A program made the position numbers and the translations under genes. Below, one piece after another: positions 24,429 through 33,756 of a DNA stretch of 51,217 nucleotides (its first letter is position 1; every line of letters starts with the position of its first letter). This stretch comes from Verrucomicrobiia bacterium. GTDB lineage: Bacteria; Verrucomicrobiota; Verrucomicrobiia; Palsa-1439. The stretch lies in contig DATLVI010000007.1 in assembly GCA_035577545.1 (NCBI GenBank), positions 1 to 51,217 of the forward strand, written 5' to 3'. The notes beneath the pieces are model-generated. The model was given only the letters and a program-made list of their open reading frames with translations, was not told where the DNA came from and ran no database searches.

Positions 24429-27101
24429 ATGACTCAGGAAGAGATCAGGCTCGGCGAGGATGCCCGCCGCGAAAAGAATTGGAAACGCTGGGGGCCGTAC
24501 CTCTCCGAACGGCAATGGGGCACGGTTCGCGAGGATTATTCCGAGTCCGGCGAGTGTTGGGATTATTTCCCGCACGATCACGCACGCAGCCGAGCCTACC
24601 GTTGGGGCGAGGATGGCCTACTTGGAGTTACCGACCGCGAGTGCCGCTTGTGCCTGTCGCTCGCTTTGTGGAATGGGAAAGACCCAATCCTGAAGGAGCG
24701 ATTGTTTGGCCTCGCCGGCCCCGAAGGCAACCACGGTGAGGATGTAAAGGAGTGCTACTTCTACCTCGACTCCACGCCGACGCACTCCTACATGAAGGCG
24801 CTCTACAAATATCCTCAAGCCGAATTTCCCTATGCGTGGTTGGTGGAGGAGAATCGTCGTCGCGGCAAGAATGACCCCGAGTTCGAGTTGCTCGATACCG
24901 GCGTTTTTAATGACAATCGGTATTTCGATGTGTTCATGGAATATGCGAAAGCCGGTCCAGACGACATATTGATCCGGATTACCGCGGCCAATCGCGGTCC
25001 GGAGGCCGCGACGCTACATCTCCTACCCACGCTTTGGTATCGCAACACCTGGATCTGGGGCTGCAAACACGATGGTTGTTGGATCAAACCGCGCATCATA
25101 CCGGCCGGGGATTCCACTCTTCTAGGTGAGCACGTCAATTTCGGAAAACACTGGCTGGTTGCAGGACCGGGGCCGGATAAGAAAGCGCCGCAATTTCTTT
25201 TTACCGACAACGAGACAAATACAAAGGAACTCTATGGCGCTGACAATTACACACCATTTGTCAAGGACGCCTTCCACGACTACATCGTCCGCAGCAAGAC
25301 CGATGCCGTGAATCCCGAATCGGTAGGCACCAAGGTGGCGGCCTACTACAAACTGGAAATCCCCGCCGGTAAGGAAGTCGTCCTGCGCGTCCGCTTGTCC
25401 AACCAGGATCTTACTCCGCAAAAAAACCTGGGTCAGGAATTCGACGATATTTTTGCTGCTCGCCAGCGCGAAGCGGATGAGTTTTACGCGACGCTCATCA
25501 CTCCCCAGCTTTCCAGTCCGGAAACCAACATCGTGCGCCAGGCATACGCGGGGTTGCTCTGGAGCAAACAATTCTATCACTACATCGTATACGACTGGCT
25601 CACCGGAGATCCGCAACAACCGGTTCCGCCCGCCCTTCGCCGCCATGGCCGCAATGCGGATTGGAAGCATGTCTATAGTCGCGATGTTATTTCGATGCCC
25701 GACACATGGGAATACCCATGGTTCGCTGCGTGGGACCTCGCCTTCCACATGATCCCCTTCACCAAACTGGACTCGCAGTTTGCCAAAGACCAGCTCGTAC
25801 TCCTCCTGCGCGAGTGGTACATGCACCCGAACGGGCAGATTCCCGCTTACGAATTTGCGTTCGGCGACGTGAACCCGCCCGTGCACGCGTGGTCGTGCTG
25901 GCGAACGTACAAGATGACCGGCGACCGTGGCGAGCGGGATCGCGTCTTCCTATCGCGCACGTTCCAGAAACTTGTGATCAATTTCACGTGGTGGGTCAAC
26001 CGCAAGGACGCGGAGGGCAAGAACATCTTCGGCGGTGGCTTTCTCGGCCTGGATAATATTGGCGTCTTCGACCGCTCGAAACCGCTACCCACCGGTGGAC
26101 GCCTTGAACAAGCCGACGGTACCGCATGGATGGCATTCTTTTGCAGCACCATGCTTTCCATCGCGCTGGAGCTCGCGCAGGACAATCCAGCGACCGAGGA
26201 TATGGCCTCGAAGTTCTTTGAGCACTTCGTTGCCATCGCTGACGCGATCAATACCCATGGCGGCACCGGGTTGTGGGACGAGGAAGACGGATTTTATTAT
26301 GATCAACTGTATCTGGACGGGCACACGACCCGGTTGAAGGTGCGTTCGTTGGTGGGGCTGCTGCCGCTCATTGCTGTCGAGGTGATCGAGGACGAGGTAA
26401 TCCAGAAGCTGCCCGGCTTCACGAAACGCTTACAGTGGTTTTTGGATAATCGCAAAGATCTGGCGGAGCACATCTCCTATATGGACTCCGATGGCCAGGA
26501 ACACCAACACAGGCATCGGCTACTGGCAATCCCATCGCGCGAACGGCTGGAGCGCGTCTTGCGTTACATGCTCGACGAAAGTGAGTTTCTCTCGCCGTAT
26601 GGGATTCGTTCGGTATCCAAATATCACGAGCACAATCCGTACGTCTTTCATGTCAACGGCGAGGAGTATCGCGTCGACTATGTGCCCGGCGAATCCAATA
26701 CGGGCCTGTTCGGCGGCAACTCGAATTGGCGCGGCCCAATCTGGTTCCCGATCAACTATCTGCTCATTGAGGCCCTGGAGCGGTACCATCACTTCTACGG
26801 CAGCACACTGAAAGTCGAGTGCCCGACCGGCTCGGGTCACCTAATGAATCTTCAACAAGTGGCCGACGAATTGCGCACGCGCTTGGCGCGCCTCTTCCTG
26901 CCTGACGCCAGTGGTCACCGTCCCTGTCATGGGAACGAGCCCCGGTACGCTGTCGACCCGTACTGGAAAGATCTGGTGTTGTTCTACGAATACTTCCACG
27001 GCGACAATGGCCGCGGCCTCGGTGCCAATCACCAGACGGGCTGGACAGCTCTCGCCGCGCCGTGTGTCGAGGATTCCGCCAGCACACGAACAAAGAAATA
27101 A
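24429..27101 (+). CDS. GH63 / MGH1-type glucosidase
   Basis: 890 residues without a signal peptide. The N-terminal beta-sandwich region ([40 protein letters not shown]) and the later alpha/alpha-barrel segments ([83 protein letters not shown]) are those of the bacterial mannosyl-oligosaccharide glucosidase-like family. WDLAF and the Trp/Glu-rich motifs hold the probable acidic catalysts. GAGG lies upstream. It ends the six-gene operon, 18 bases after the dehydrogenase. Confidence 0.88.
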   Translation: MTQEEIRLGEDARREKNWKRWGPYLSERQWGTVREDYSESGECWDYFPHDHARSRAYRWGEDGLLGVTDRECRLCLSLALWNGKDPILKERLFGLAGPEGNHGEDVKECYFYLDSTPTHSYMKALYKYPQAEFPYAWLVEENRRRGKNDPEFELLDTGVFNDNRYFDVFMEYAKAGPDDILIRITAANRGPEAATLHLLPTLWYRNTWIWGCKHDGCWIKPRIIPAGDSTLLGEHVNFGKHWLVAGPGPDKKAPQFLFTDNETNTKELYGADNYTPFVKDAFHDYIVRSKTDAVNPESVGTKVAAYYKLEIPAGKEVVLRVRLSNQDLTPQKNLGQEFDDIFAARQREADEFYATLITPQLSSPETNIVRQAYAGLLWSKQFYHYIVYDWLTGDPQQPVPPALRRHGRNADWKHVYSRDVISMPDTWEYPWFAAWDLAFHMIPFTKLDSQFAKDQLVLLLREWYMHPNGQIPAYEFAFGDVNPPVHAWSCWRTYKMTGDRGERDRVFLSRTFQKLVINFTWWVNRKDAEGKNIFGGGFLGLDNIGVFDRSKPLPTGGRLEQADGTAWMAFFCSTMLSIALELAQDNPATEDMASKFFEHFVAIADAINTHGGTGLWDEEDGFYYDQLYLDGHTTRLKVRSLVGLLPLIAVEVIEDEVIQKLPGFTKRLQWFLDNRKDLAEHISYMDSDGQEHQHRHRLLAIPSRERLERVLRYMLDESEFLSPYGIRSVSKYHEHNPYVFHVNGEEYRVDYVPGESNTGLFGGNSNWRGPIWFPINYLLIEALERYHHFYGSTLKVECPTGSGHLMNLQQVADELRTRLARLFLPDASGHRPCHGNEPRYAVDPYWKDLVLFYEYFHGDNGRGLGANHQTGWTALAAPCVEDSASTRTKK

Positions 27102-27118
27102 CGCCGGCAGTTCATGAA

Positions 27119-27745
27119 TTATCGGCCCAACAGATAAGTTGCGTGCGGGACCGGCGTCCGCGAGATATCTTCGGGGGTTCCGTGTGAGGCATGGATACCA
27201 GGGGCCAGATCGATGCCCGCTCGGGTGAACACGTACTGCACGAAGCCCGAGCAATACATTGATCTTCTCCGGGCCAGCCGGTTGCGACCCGAGCGAAAAC
27301 TGGGATGCCGCAGTGCGAAGGCCGTCCCGATCAGTTCACGAAGCGAATACACCGCGTGGACGGCGACCATTCTCAATCCCTCGCTCAGCACTGCCTGAGT
27401 CTGCCTGTTATTCAACCCGAAGTCCAACACCGCCAGGTTGGGAAAGACCTCCTCGTCGTAATACTTGGAGATGCGGTTTTCTTGCACGCCAAGCTGGATG
27501 TGTTTTCGATGAATCTGCAGGTCCGACTCGATCACCCAATGATGCCCATCCGCACGCTTCCCCTCGAAGAGCATTGCGTGCGACCACAAACTCCGGCGTT
27601 CGTGCTGGTCGATATGACGCTCCGCCTTCCGAATCGCCTTCTCAACCAGCGTCGTCCCGCCGACCAGCCCCACCCGACCTGTTTGCGCATGCGATTCGAG
27701 GAAATCCCGATTAGAGAGATTGCGAACGACAATAGGTTCGTTCAT
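27119..27745 (-). CDS. Permuted papain-fold (YiiX/NlpC-P60-like) protein
   Basis: 208 residues. GRVGLVGG and SLWSHAMLFEG (candidate His), WVIESDLQ (candidate acid) and then MYCSGFVQYVFTRAGIDL (candidate Cys) occur in the order His-acid-Cys, the circularly permuted arrangement of the YaeF/YiiX branch of NlpC/P60 proteins. Such enzymes act on lipids or peptide amide bonds. No signal peptide is seen. It starts 16 bases after the oxidoreductase stop, so the two are probably co-transcribed. Confidence 0.75.
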   Translation of the reverse strand: MNEPIVVRNLSNRDFLESHAQTGRVGLVGGTTLVEKAIRKAERHIDQHERRSLWSHAMLFEGKRADGHHWVIESDLQIHRKHIQLGVQENRISKYYDEEVFPNLAVLDFGLNNRQTQAVLSEGLRMVAVHAVYSLRELIGTAFALRHPSFRSGRNRLARRRSMYCSGFVQYVFTRAGIDLAPGIHASHGTPEDISRTPVPHATYLLGR

Positions 27746-27761
27746 GTCGGAGTGAGAACAA

Positions 27762-30700
27762 CTACACCGTGTGCCTCACAGGAACCGTCGCTGACGCCGT
27801 CTTCTTCGGCTGGGAGACCAACCCCTCGGCCTTCCGTTGCGCCTCTTCCATCTTCGGATAACGGACTTCGCGATAGCCACGAACCTCCTCGACGCAACGC
27901 AGGGCCTTCACATAGCGGTCGTAGCCGGCGCGATCTTCGTAGTAGAAGTTCTCGACCAGGCTGACATACCAGTCGCGGAACTCACGCTCGCGACGGTGCC
28001 AGGCCGGCATAAGGCGCCGCAGCCAGCGCAGATGTTTGAGCAGGTTGAGTTGCCACTTCTTCGGGCTCAACTTGAAGCGGAAATCCCGACCGAGGATGTT
28101 AAACTCGGGACGGTTCAGGTGATGGTAAACGATCTGGTCGCCCCGTTCCGTGTCCACGTGATAGCGGTGGTGATCGCGGCGGGCTTTCTCTTCGCTCGTG
28201 AGCAGATGCGCCACGTAAATCTCGTCCTTGATGACCATCGCCTTGTGCAGATTCCAGATGACCGCCTTGGTCGCGGCGTGATCGAATTGAGCGCTGTCCA
28301 CCGCGTACACTTTCTCGACCAGGTCGAGGTAAAGCGGTGCATAGGTCGCCACGCCGCCATACTCCAGCAAATCATACAACCGCCAGACGATGTCGCGCTC
28401 CGTTTGTTCCCCGAGTCGAATTGATTCCTCACTACGCCGTATGAGAACTTCAAACTCGCGGGCCCAATGCTTACCGGATCGATGGTTACGCTGCAGCACA
28501 TCCTTGCGCTCGGTGATAAACTCCTCGTATGTCTCATGCAGCTCATGTTCGTGAACGAGTTCGGGTTCAAACACGAGCTTGCGTCCCAACTGCAACGCTT
28601 TGATATTGTCAACTGCGGCGGAACCCATTGTCTCGCGCAAGCCCCACTCAATGTTCTCAAGTGACAAAGGTAATAGACCCTTTTGAAATGCGATGCCCAG
28701 CATGACCACGTTCGCGTATAACTTTGTGCCGAAGAAGTATTCGGAGATACCGGCCACGTTCAGGCCGAAATACTCGTCCGACCTGGTGTAGCGGCGTAAC
28801 GTCTCCTCGAGTTCCGCCACATTGAAGTCTTCCTTGCCGAGAAGGGTGAGGATCGTTGGCGTCTTGTAGGCATTCACGACCGCTACCGTGCGCTGGGGAC
28901 TGGCGATGCGTACGTTGCCTTTCGGTGACAGGCTGCGTGTGGCCTCCAGCGGGTCGATGCCGAGCAATAAATCCGCTTGGCCATACGGGATGATGTTGGA
29001 CGTAGCGCTCGCGCCTTTCGTGAAAATGATCTGGGAGAACACGCCTCCATTGCGAATCGCTAGCCCCTTCTTGTCGCAAAACAAAACCTGGTAACCCTGC
29101 TTGAATCCTGCGCGCACGAGGGTTGCCGTGCTAACGCCGATTCCCTGTCCGCCGACGCCAGCCAGATAGCAGTGCCACGCGTCGGCAAAATCGGCCACCT
29201 TGGGAAGTGGAATGTTGGCAAGATCAATCGCGTCGATCGGTGCGGGGGGCTTCTGCGTGCGGACGATGGTAACTTCCTCGAACGATGGACAGGCGTAAAT
29301 CTTGGTGCACGCCGTGTCGGCAACACACCACGACAGATCGGTCTGAATCTTCGCGCCGAAAGGCGTCTCGGCGATGGTCAAACCTGGACAACCGGTGGCG
29401 ATGGTGCATTCGAGGCAATACTCGCAGACGTCAGGGTTGATATTGACAAAGCGCTTTTCGGCGACAAAACCGTGCTCACGAATTTCGCGACGCTCTTCAC
29501 GCGACTCGCGGCGATGATAGGTAATGCCGCATTCTTTGTCGGCGACGATCACCTTCACGCCATCACGCAGGATCGTTGTCTCGAGCATGCTCTTCCACGT
29601 CTCTCGATAGGCGGGGTTGGCGCGTACCACGTGCACGCCCTGCCCGATCATCGCGTCGACAATGCCGTCAATATTCTGCTTGTAGGTGTGCTCGCCAACA
29701 ATGTCCACATCCATGGATGGAGTCGGCTGGTGGCCGGTCATCGCCGTGGTGGCGTTGTCGAGAATGATGTACGTGATGTCCTGGCCCTGCTTGAGCGCGT
29801 TGGAGATACCAAGCATTCCGCTGTGGAAAAACGTCGAGTCGCCGAGGAAGACCACCTGCTTGTTGGTGATAAACGGGTCGATGCCCGCGCCCGTGCCGCC
29901 GCCCAGGCCCATGCCACTGTAGTTGTGCATGAGATCTTTGGTCGGCTCGAACATCAGCATCGTGTAACAGCCCGTGTCACCGTGAAAAACCAGGTCTACC
30001 GGGCCCCGCCTGTGGTACTGCTTCATGTAACGTGGGTCGATGAATTGCTTCTTCATCTCGATCAACACGCTGGCGCTATCGCGATGCGGACAACCGGGGC
30101 AAAATGTCGGAGTGCGCAGGGGAATGTGAATGTCAAACTTCTCGGTCTCGTGAATCAGTTCGACAGCGCAGTCGATACGCTTCTGGTCGATGGCGAGATT
30201 TGGGTCATGAAAAAAACGGCCCAGCGGCGCAAGCCGTTCAATGAGAATGCTCGGATTCAAGCCCCGTGTCGCAGGGATCCCGATTAATCCCGCCGGGAAC
30301 TCCTTACCCCAAACATTCGTGCGGTTGGCAGCCGTGCCGTTTTGGTTGAGGCGGTTGACGATTTCCGCAATCTGCTCTTCCATGAACCCGCGGCGCTCTT
30401 CGATGACGAAGATGCTGCGGACTTGCCGCGTGAATTCTGTGACCAACCCGGGGTCGACCGGATAACTGATGCCGAGTTTGAGGATCGGCACCTGGTCCGC
30501 GACACCGAGTTCCGCCAGCGCGTGTTCGAGGTAACAGAACCCAAGGCCTGAAGCGACGAAACCGATTTCGGCGCGCCAACGCGGGTTCTCGCGGGCGTTG
30601 ATGATCCGGTTTACACTATTGCGCCGGGCGACCTCAAACAGCCGCGCGTAACGTTGCGGCAGGCCCTCTTCCTTGATCCACGTGCGCGGTGGCAGTAGGA

Positions 30701-31355
30701 CGGTGTTCTCCAAATCGATTCGCGCCGTGTCGAGCGAATACTTATTGACGCTACTGATGTCAGGGAAACAATTCGGCCGCACCTGAACACTACCGCCGCC
30801 ATCCGCCTGGTTGGTGGTGACAATGTAGCCGATAAAAAGATTGGCCTCGCGAGAGAGCTTGAAACCGAGATCGATCCAGTCCTTCAACTCCTGATTACTG
30901 CTGGGTTCCATTACCGGCATGAAGATGTGCTTGCAGAGATACCGTGAGTCGGCCGGGACTTGCGTTGAATCGCTCCATGGGTCATCGCCGATGATCACCA
31001 GCGCACCCCCTTGCGGATGAGCGCCCGCAAGATTGCCGAGCGCCAACGCGTCGGCGGCGACATGGAACCCGACCGATTTCATGGCACACAGGCCACGCAA
31101 TGGACCCATCTGTGAACCGTTGAGCATCGCTGCGCCCAGCGCCTCATTGTTGGCGATGGTCGCACGGATGCCCTTCTGCTTGTAAAGCGGCGCGACCAAC
31201 TCCATCGCATCGAAAAAGCCCGCAATGGGTGAACCGGGGTAACCGGTCAAGAGATGGGTGCCGCCTTCGGCTTCGAGTGCGCCCTTGATCAGCAGCTCGT
31301 TCCCCGTAAAAACCTCGGCCCCCTCCTCCTTGAGGAATCGTGGATCGACTGTCAT
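27762..31355 (-). CDS. Fused indolepyruvate:ferredoxin oxidoreductase
   Basis: 1197 residues combining IorA-like and IorB-like parts. Order: pyrimidine-binding domain (LLTGYPGSPIAGFFDAMEL) to about 400; TPP-binding domain with CPGCPHRDS, HGDTGCYTMLMFEP and FLGDSTFFHSG; a 4Fe-4S ferredoxin-like segment CEYCLECTIATGCPG and a further Cys set ending CTKIYACPSF near 640-700; a gamma domain starting AGVGGQGIGVSTATL near 725; and a long C-terminal region like DUF6537. It would oxidise arylpyruvates or other 2-oxo acids to acyl-CoA with ferredoxin as acceptor. The exact substrate is uncertain. Confidence 0.88.
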   Translation of the reverse strand: MTVDPRFLKEEGAEVFTGNELLIKGALEAEGGTHLLTGYPGSPIAGFFDAMELVAPLYKQKGIRATIANNEALGAAMLNGSQMGPLRGLCAMKSVGFHVAADALALGNLAGAHPQGGALVIIGDDPWSDSTQVPADSRYLCKHIFMPVMEPSSNQELKDWIDLGFKLSREANLFIGYIVTTNQADGGGSVQVRPNCFPDISSVNKYSLDTARIDLENTVLLPPRTWIKEEGLPQRYARLFEVARRNSVNRIINARENPRWRAEIGFVASGLGFCYLEHALAELGVADQVPILKLGISYPVDPGLVTEFTRQVRSIFVIEERRGFMEEQIAEIVNRLNQNGTAANRTNVWGKEFPAGLIGIPATRGLNPSILIERLAPLGRFFHDPNLAIDQKRIDCAVELIHETEKFDIHIPLRTPTFCPGCPHRDSASVLIEMKKQFIDPRYMKQYHRRGPVDLVFHGDTGCYTMLMFEPTKDLMHNYSGMGLGGGTGAGIDPFITNKQVVFLGDSTFFHSGMLGISNALKQGQDITYIILDNATTAMTGHQPTPSMDVDIVGEHTYKQNIDGIVDAMIGQGVHVVRANPAYRETWKSMLETTILRDGVKVIVADKECGITYHRRESREERREIREHGFVAEKRFVNINPDVCEYCLECTIATGCPGLTIAETPFGAKIQTDLSWCVADTACTKIYACPSFEEVTIVRTQKPPAPIDAIDLANIPLPKVADFADAWHCYLAGVGGQGIGVSTATLVRAGFKQGYQVLFCDKKGLAIRNGGVFSQIIFTKGASATSNIIPYGQADLLLGIDPLEATRSLSPKGNVRIASPQRTVAVVNAYKTPTILTLLGKEDFNVAELEETLRRYTRSDEYFGLNVAGISEYFFGTKLYANVVMLGIAFQKGLLPLSLENIEWGLRETMGSAAVDNIKALQLGRKLVFEPELVHEHELHETYEEFITERKDVLQRNHRSGKHWAREFEVLIRRSEESIRLGEQTERDIVWRLYDLLEYGGVATYAPLYLDLVEKVYAVDSAQFDHAATKAVIWNLHKAMVIKDEIYVAHLLTSEEKARRDHHRYHVDTERGDQIVYHHLNRPEFNILGRDFRFKLSPKKWQLNLLKHLRWLRRLMPAWHRREREFRDWYVSLVENFYYEDRAGYDRYVKALRCVEEVRGYREVRYPKMEEAQRKAEGLVSQPKKTASATVPVRHTV

Positions 31356-31361
31356 GATTTT

Positions 31362-31391
31362 GTTGTAGCGCCGTTCACGCTACCATAGAAT
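31362..31391 (+). promoter_or_regulatory. Overlapping divergent leaderless promoters
   Basis: Plus strand: TTGTAG (31363-31368), 17 bases, TAGAAT (31386-31391), ending 8 bases before ATG 31400. Minus strand: TTCTAT (31390-31385), 17 bases, TACAAC (31367-31362), ending 6 bases before ATG 31355. The whole 44-base gap is used by both, so the two promoters should exclude each other. Confidence 0.5.
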
Positions 31392-31399
31392 GTCTGGCC

Positions 31400-31882
31400 A
31401 TGCAAACCCTTAAAAATGTGGGATGCTTTGCGCTCGCGGCGGTCTGCTTCGTCGGCTGCGCCACTTTCGGCAAGAAAACCGAAGACGTAAACCTGGGCAT
31501 CCACGAGGAGTCCAGTTCCTCGCTGCCGGCCGAGACCTTCCAGACTGTCGAAATCCCGCGCACGGGCGTGAAACTCGCGGTCAGCCCCTTCCCCACACTC
31601 ACCGAACAGGACGTGCAATCCGCCGAGTTGTACGATACAGCCGGGGGCAAGGCGATTTTTCTGCGGTTCGATCCCCACGGCACGATCGTACTTGATGAAA
31701 TGACCACGCGCGACCGCGGCCAATACCTGGTGATCTACCTCAACAAACGTCCTGTTGGCTCTTGGTTTGTGGATCAACGCATCCTCAATGGCCAGTTCCT
31801 CGTGGAAGGCGATTTCACCGACGAAGAAGCCAGGAAGGCCGTGGAAGCGCTTAATAAGTTGGGTGAGAAGAATCGTCGATGA
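31400..31882 (+). CDS. Small lipoprotein with SecD P1-head-like domain
   Basis: 160 residues with a lipoprotein signal MQTLKNVGCFALAAVCFVGCAT (lipobox VGC). The rest, VEIPRTGVKLAVSPFPTLTEQDVQSAELYD..., GKAIFLRFDPHGTIVLDEMTTRDRGQYLVIYLNKRPVGSWFVDQRILNGQFLVEGDFTDEEARKAVEAL, follows the pattern of the SecDF P1 head subdomain: a beta-alpha unit ending in I.G.F..EGDFT.EEA. It has no SecD membrane part, so it is a free-standing version. It overlaps the following M23 gene by ATGA. Confidence 0.75.
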   Translation: MQTLKNVGCFALAAVCFVGCATFGKKTEDVNLGIHEESSSSLPAETFQTVEIPRTGVKLAVSPFPTLTEQDVQSAELYDTAGGKAIFLRFDPHGTIVLDEMTTRDRGQYLVIYLNKRPVGSWFVDQRILNGQFLVEGDFTDEEARKAVEALNKLGEKNRR

Positions 31883-32907
31883 GTCGACTGCGACTTTTTC
31901 CTCTCATTATCTCCAGCTTCGTCCTCGCTGTCACTGCGCGCGCGTTCGACATCTGCCTGCCCACTGCCAACGACGCGCTGCTACGGCCCGGCGGTGACGC
32001 GGACTATTTCCAACCCACCGTCGAAGGCACGGCTGAGTCCGGCATGTTCGGTTGCGTCCGCAGCAAAGGTCACCGCTTCCACGAGGGAATCGACATCAAG
32101 TGCCTCCAACGCAACCGGCGCGGGGAACCGACAGATCCCGTTCACGCCGTGGCCGACGGCGAGGTCGCGTTTATCAATACAAAGCCCGGTCTCTCGAATT
32201 ATGGACGGTATATCGTGCTCCGCCACAACTGGGACAATGTGTCGGTCTGCACGTTGTACGCGCACCTCAGTGAAGTGGCCGGTGGTCTCGTCGTTGACCA
32301 ACCCGTAAAGAAAGGCCAAATCATCGGCACAATGGGGCATTCCACGAACACTCGCGAAGGCATCTCCCGCGAACGTGCCCATCTCCATTTCGAGATCAAT
32401 TTCCTGTTGAACCCCAATTTCCGCATTTGGTACCCGAAACGCGACCCGCAAGCACCGCCCTTCGGCAACTTCAACGGCAAGAATCTCATCGGCCTCGATC
32501 CCGCCGCCTTACTCCGGGCCTACGCAGCCAACCGTAAGGTGGATTTTGCGGAGTACATTTCGAAGCAACCGATCGCCTTTACGGCACTCGTCGGCGCCCG
32601 CCTATTACCGTGGCTCACGCTTCATACCGAGCAGATCCAACCCGCATCTGGCATCCCCGTCGCCTATGAAATTGGTATGACGGCTTGGGGAATGCCCGTG
32701 ATGGTGTGGCCGCGCACGGCGCAGGAAATCGGTGACACGCAACGGCGACTGCTCCAACGCGGCCCGCCCCTCGTGCAGCGGGTCAATGAGCCGGAACTGG
32801 CGCGGGCTACTTGCCACGAACTCGTGAAGCGCAATTCGCACGGGGACGGTTGGGCGTTGACCGAAAGCGGCCGAGAGTGTTTCGAGCTTCTAACGTACGT
32901 GCCGTAG
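31879..32907 (+). CDS. Secreted M23-family metallopeptidase
   Basis: 342 residues with an N-terminal signal peptide (LRLFPLIISSFVLAVTARAF). The M23 zinc ligands are seen in HEGIDIK and RAHLHFE, with VADGEVAFINTKPGLSNYGRYIVLRH and LYAHLSEV between them. M23 enzymes cleave peptidoglycan cross-bridges or serve as division/envelope cofactors. A C-terminal 140 residues follow the peptidase and are unrecognised. Its ATG overlaps the stop of the lipoprotein gene, so the two products likely work together at the envelope. Confidence 0.88.
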   Translation: MSRLRLFPLIISSFVLAVTARAFDICLPTANDALLRPGGDADYFQPTVEGTAESGMFGCVRSKGHRFHEGIDIKCLQRNRRGEPTDPVHAVADGEVAFINTKPGLSNYGRYIVLRHNWDNVSVCTLYAHLSEVAGGLVVDQPVKKGQIIGTMGHSTNTREGISRERAHLHFEINFLLNPNFRIWYPKRDPQAPPFGNFNGKNLIGLDPAALLRAYAANRKVDFAEYISKQPIAFTALVGARLLPWLTLHTEQIQPASGIPVAYEIGMTAWGMPVMVWPRTAQEIGDTQRRLLQRGPPLVQRVNEPELARATCHELVKRNSHGDGWALTESGRECFELLTYVP

Positions 32908-32931
32908 CGATGGAGCACCAGCGCTGTGCCC

Positions 32932-33306
32932 TTAGCGTAACGCGGTCGCCGGCAAACCACGGAACGAGAGCAGTGCCTGCGGCAGGTCATCGAAAAACTC
33001 CATCAAGTCACCCATCGCAATCAGGTTGGCCACGTGCTGAATCGTCGGCGCGATCCCGACGCACTTTACATCACCGCCGCGTGCTTGCGCCATATGGGCG
33101 AAATCGAGGAGCTCTTTCAACTGTGCGCTGCCGATGTAGGTGACTCGTGAGCATTCCAGGACAATGCAGGGAGTGACTTCCGCGATCATGCGTCCCAATG
33201 TGGCGGACAGATCCGCGAAAGCCAGCGCATCGATCGCCCCTCTCATCTCCACGACCTCGACACCGGAAACCTGGTGCATTTTAATCTGCAATTCGTGCAT
33301 CGTCAT
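32932..33306 (-). CDS. STAS-domain anti-sigma factor antagonist
   Basis: 124 residues from ATG 33306 (MTMHELQIKMHQVSGVEVVEMRGAID); ATG 33300 is equally possible, and the frame upstream to 33417 is not family-like. ALAFADLSATLGRMI and CIVLECSRVTYIGSAQLKELLDFAHMAQARGGDVKCVGI match the SpoIIAA/RsbV fold. The phosphorylatable serine would be in YIGSAQL, where most relatives have DSSGL or DSTGL, so switching by phosphorylation is uncertain. It is convergent with the M23 gene and divergent from the ECF sigma gene 450 bases away. Confidence 0.85.
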   Translation of the reverse strand: MTMHELQIKMHQVSGVEVVEMRGAIDALAFADLSATLGRMIAEVTPCIVLECSRVTYIGSAQLKELLDFAHMAQARGGDVKCVGIAPTIQHVANLIAMGDLMEFFDDLPQALLSFRGLPATALR

Positions 33307-33421
33307 TATCCGGTGGTTAGAGCATCGGTTGTGCCTCATCCGGAAAAGGGTGCTTTGGATGACAGAACTGCGAGGGAAGTCCAATTCTGTGAGGCCTTGG
33401 CGGACGATTCTGCGCATCCCT

Positions 33422-33454
33422 TTTCGGCGGGGGCTATAGAAGCCCCCGCCGAAA
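33422..33454. repeat. Very stable 14-bp hairpin
   Basis: TTTCGGCGGGGGCT / AGCCCCCGCCGAAA (33422-33435 with 33441-33454) with a 5-base loop. There is no T-tract on the plus side; on the minus side it is followed by AAAAGGG, so it is not a standard terminator. Confidence 0.8.
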
Positions 33455-33756
33455 CCCAGGGTTGCGGCTATCCCAGCCAGGTACTGAGCAACACGCGAGT
33501 TTGGGCACTACAACTACTCCGGAAGACGGCTGCATAGCGGGGGATCGACCACAACGCGGCCACTTCCTGAACGAACTGCCACAGTACCCGGTTTACGGCA
33601 CCGCAACCCTAAACCGACCCGCTTTCCTACGACAAATGCGATGCACAACTGCCAGTTTTGTTCCCGCTTGTTTTTCCTGTTGCAGATGAGCCTGGCTTTC
33701 GTGAGAATCAAGGGGTTTACCCCCAACGGGGAACAATAACCAGTGCTGTGCCTCTT
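33455..33756. other. Intergenic region upstream of the ECF sigma gene
   Basis: About 300 bases between the strong hairpin and the sigma factor start. I see no convincing gene and no promoter of the TTGC-TACANT type. The region may hold an autoregulated sigma-dependent promoter, but none can be assigned from sequence alone. Confidence 0.5.

Noticed and set aside
29172-30287. 371-codon plus-strand frame inside the IOR gene
   Set aside because: Antisense to a fully intact enzyme with continuous motifs; His/Val-rich composition is typical of a shadow frame.
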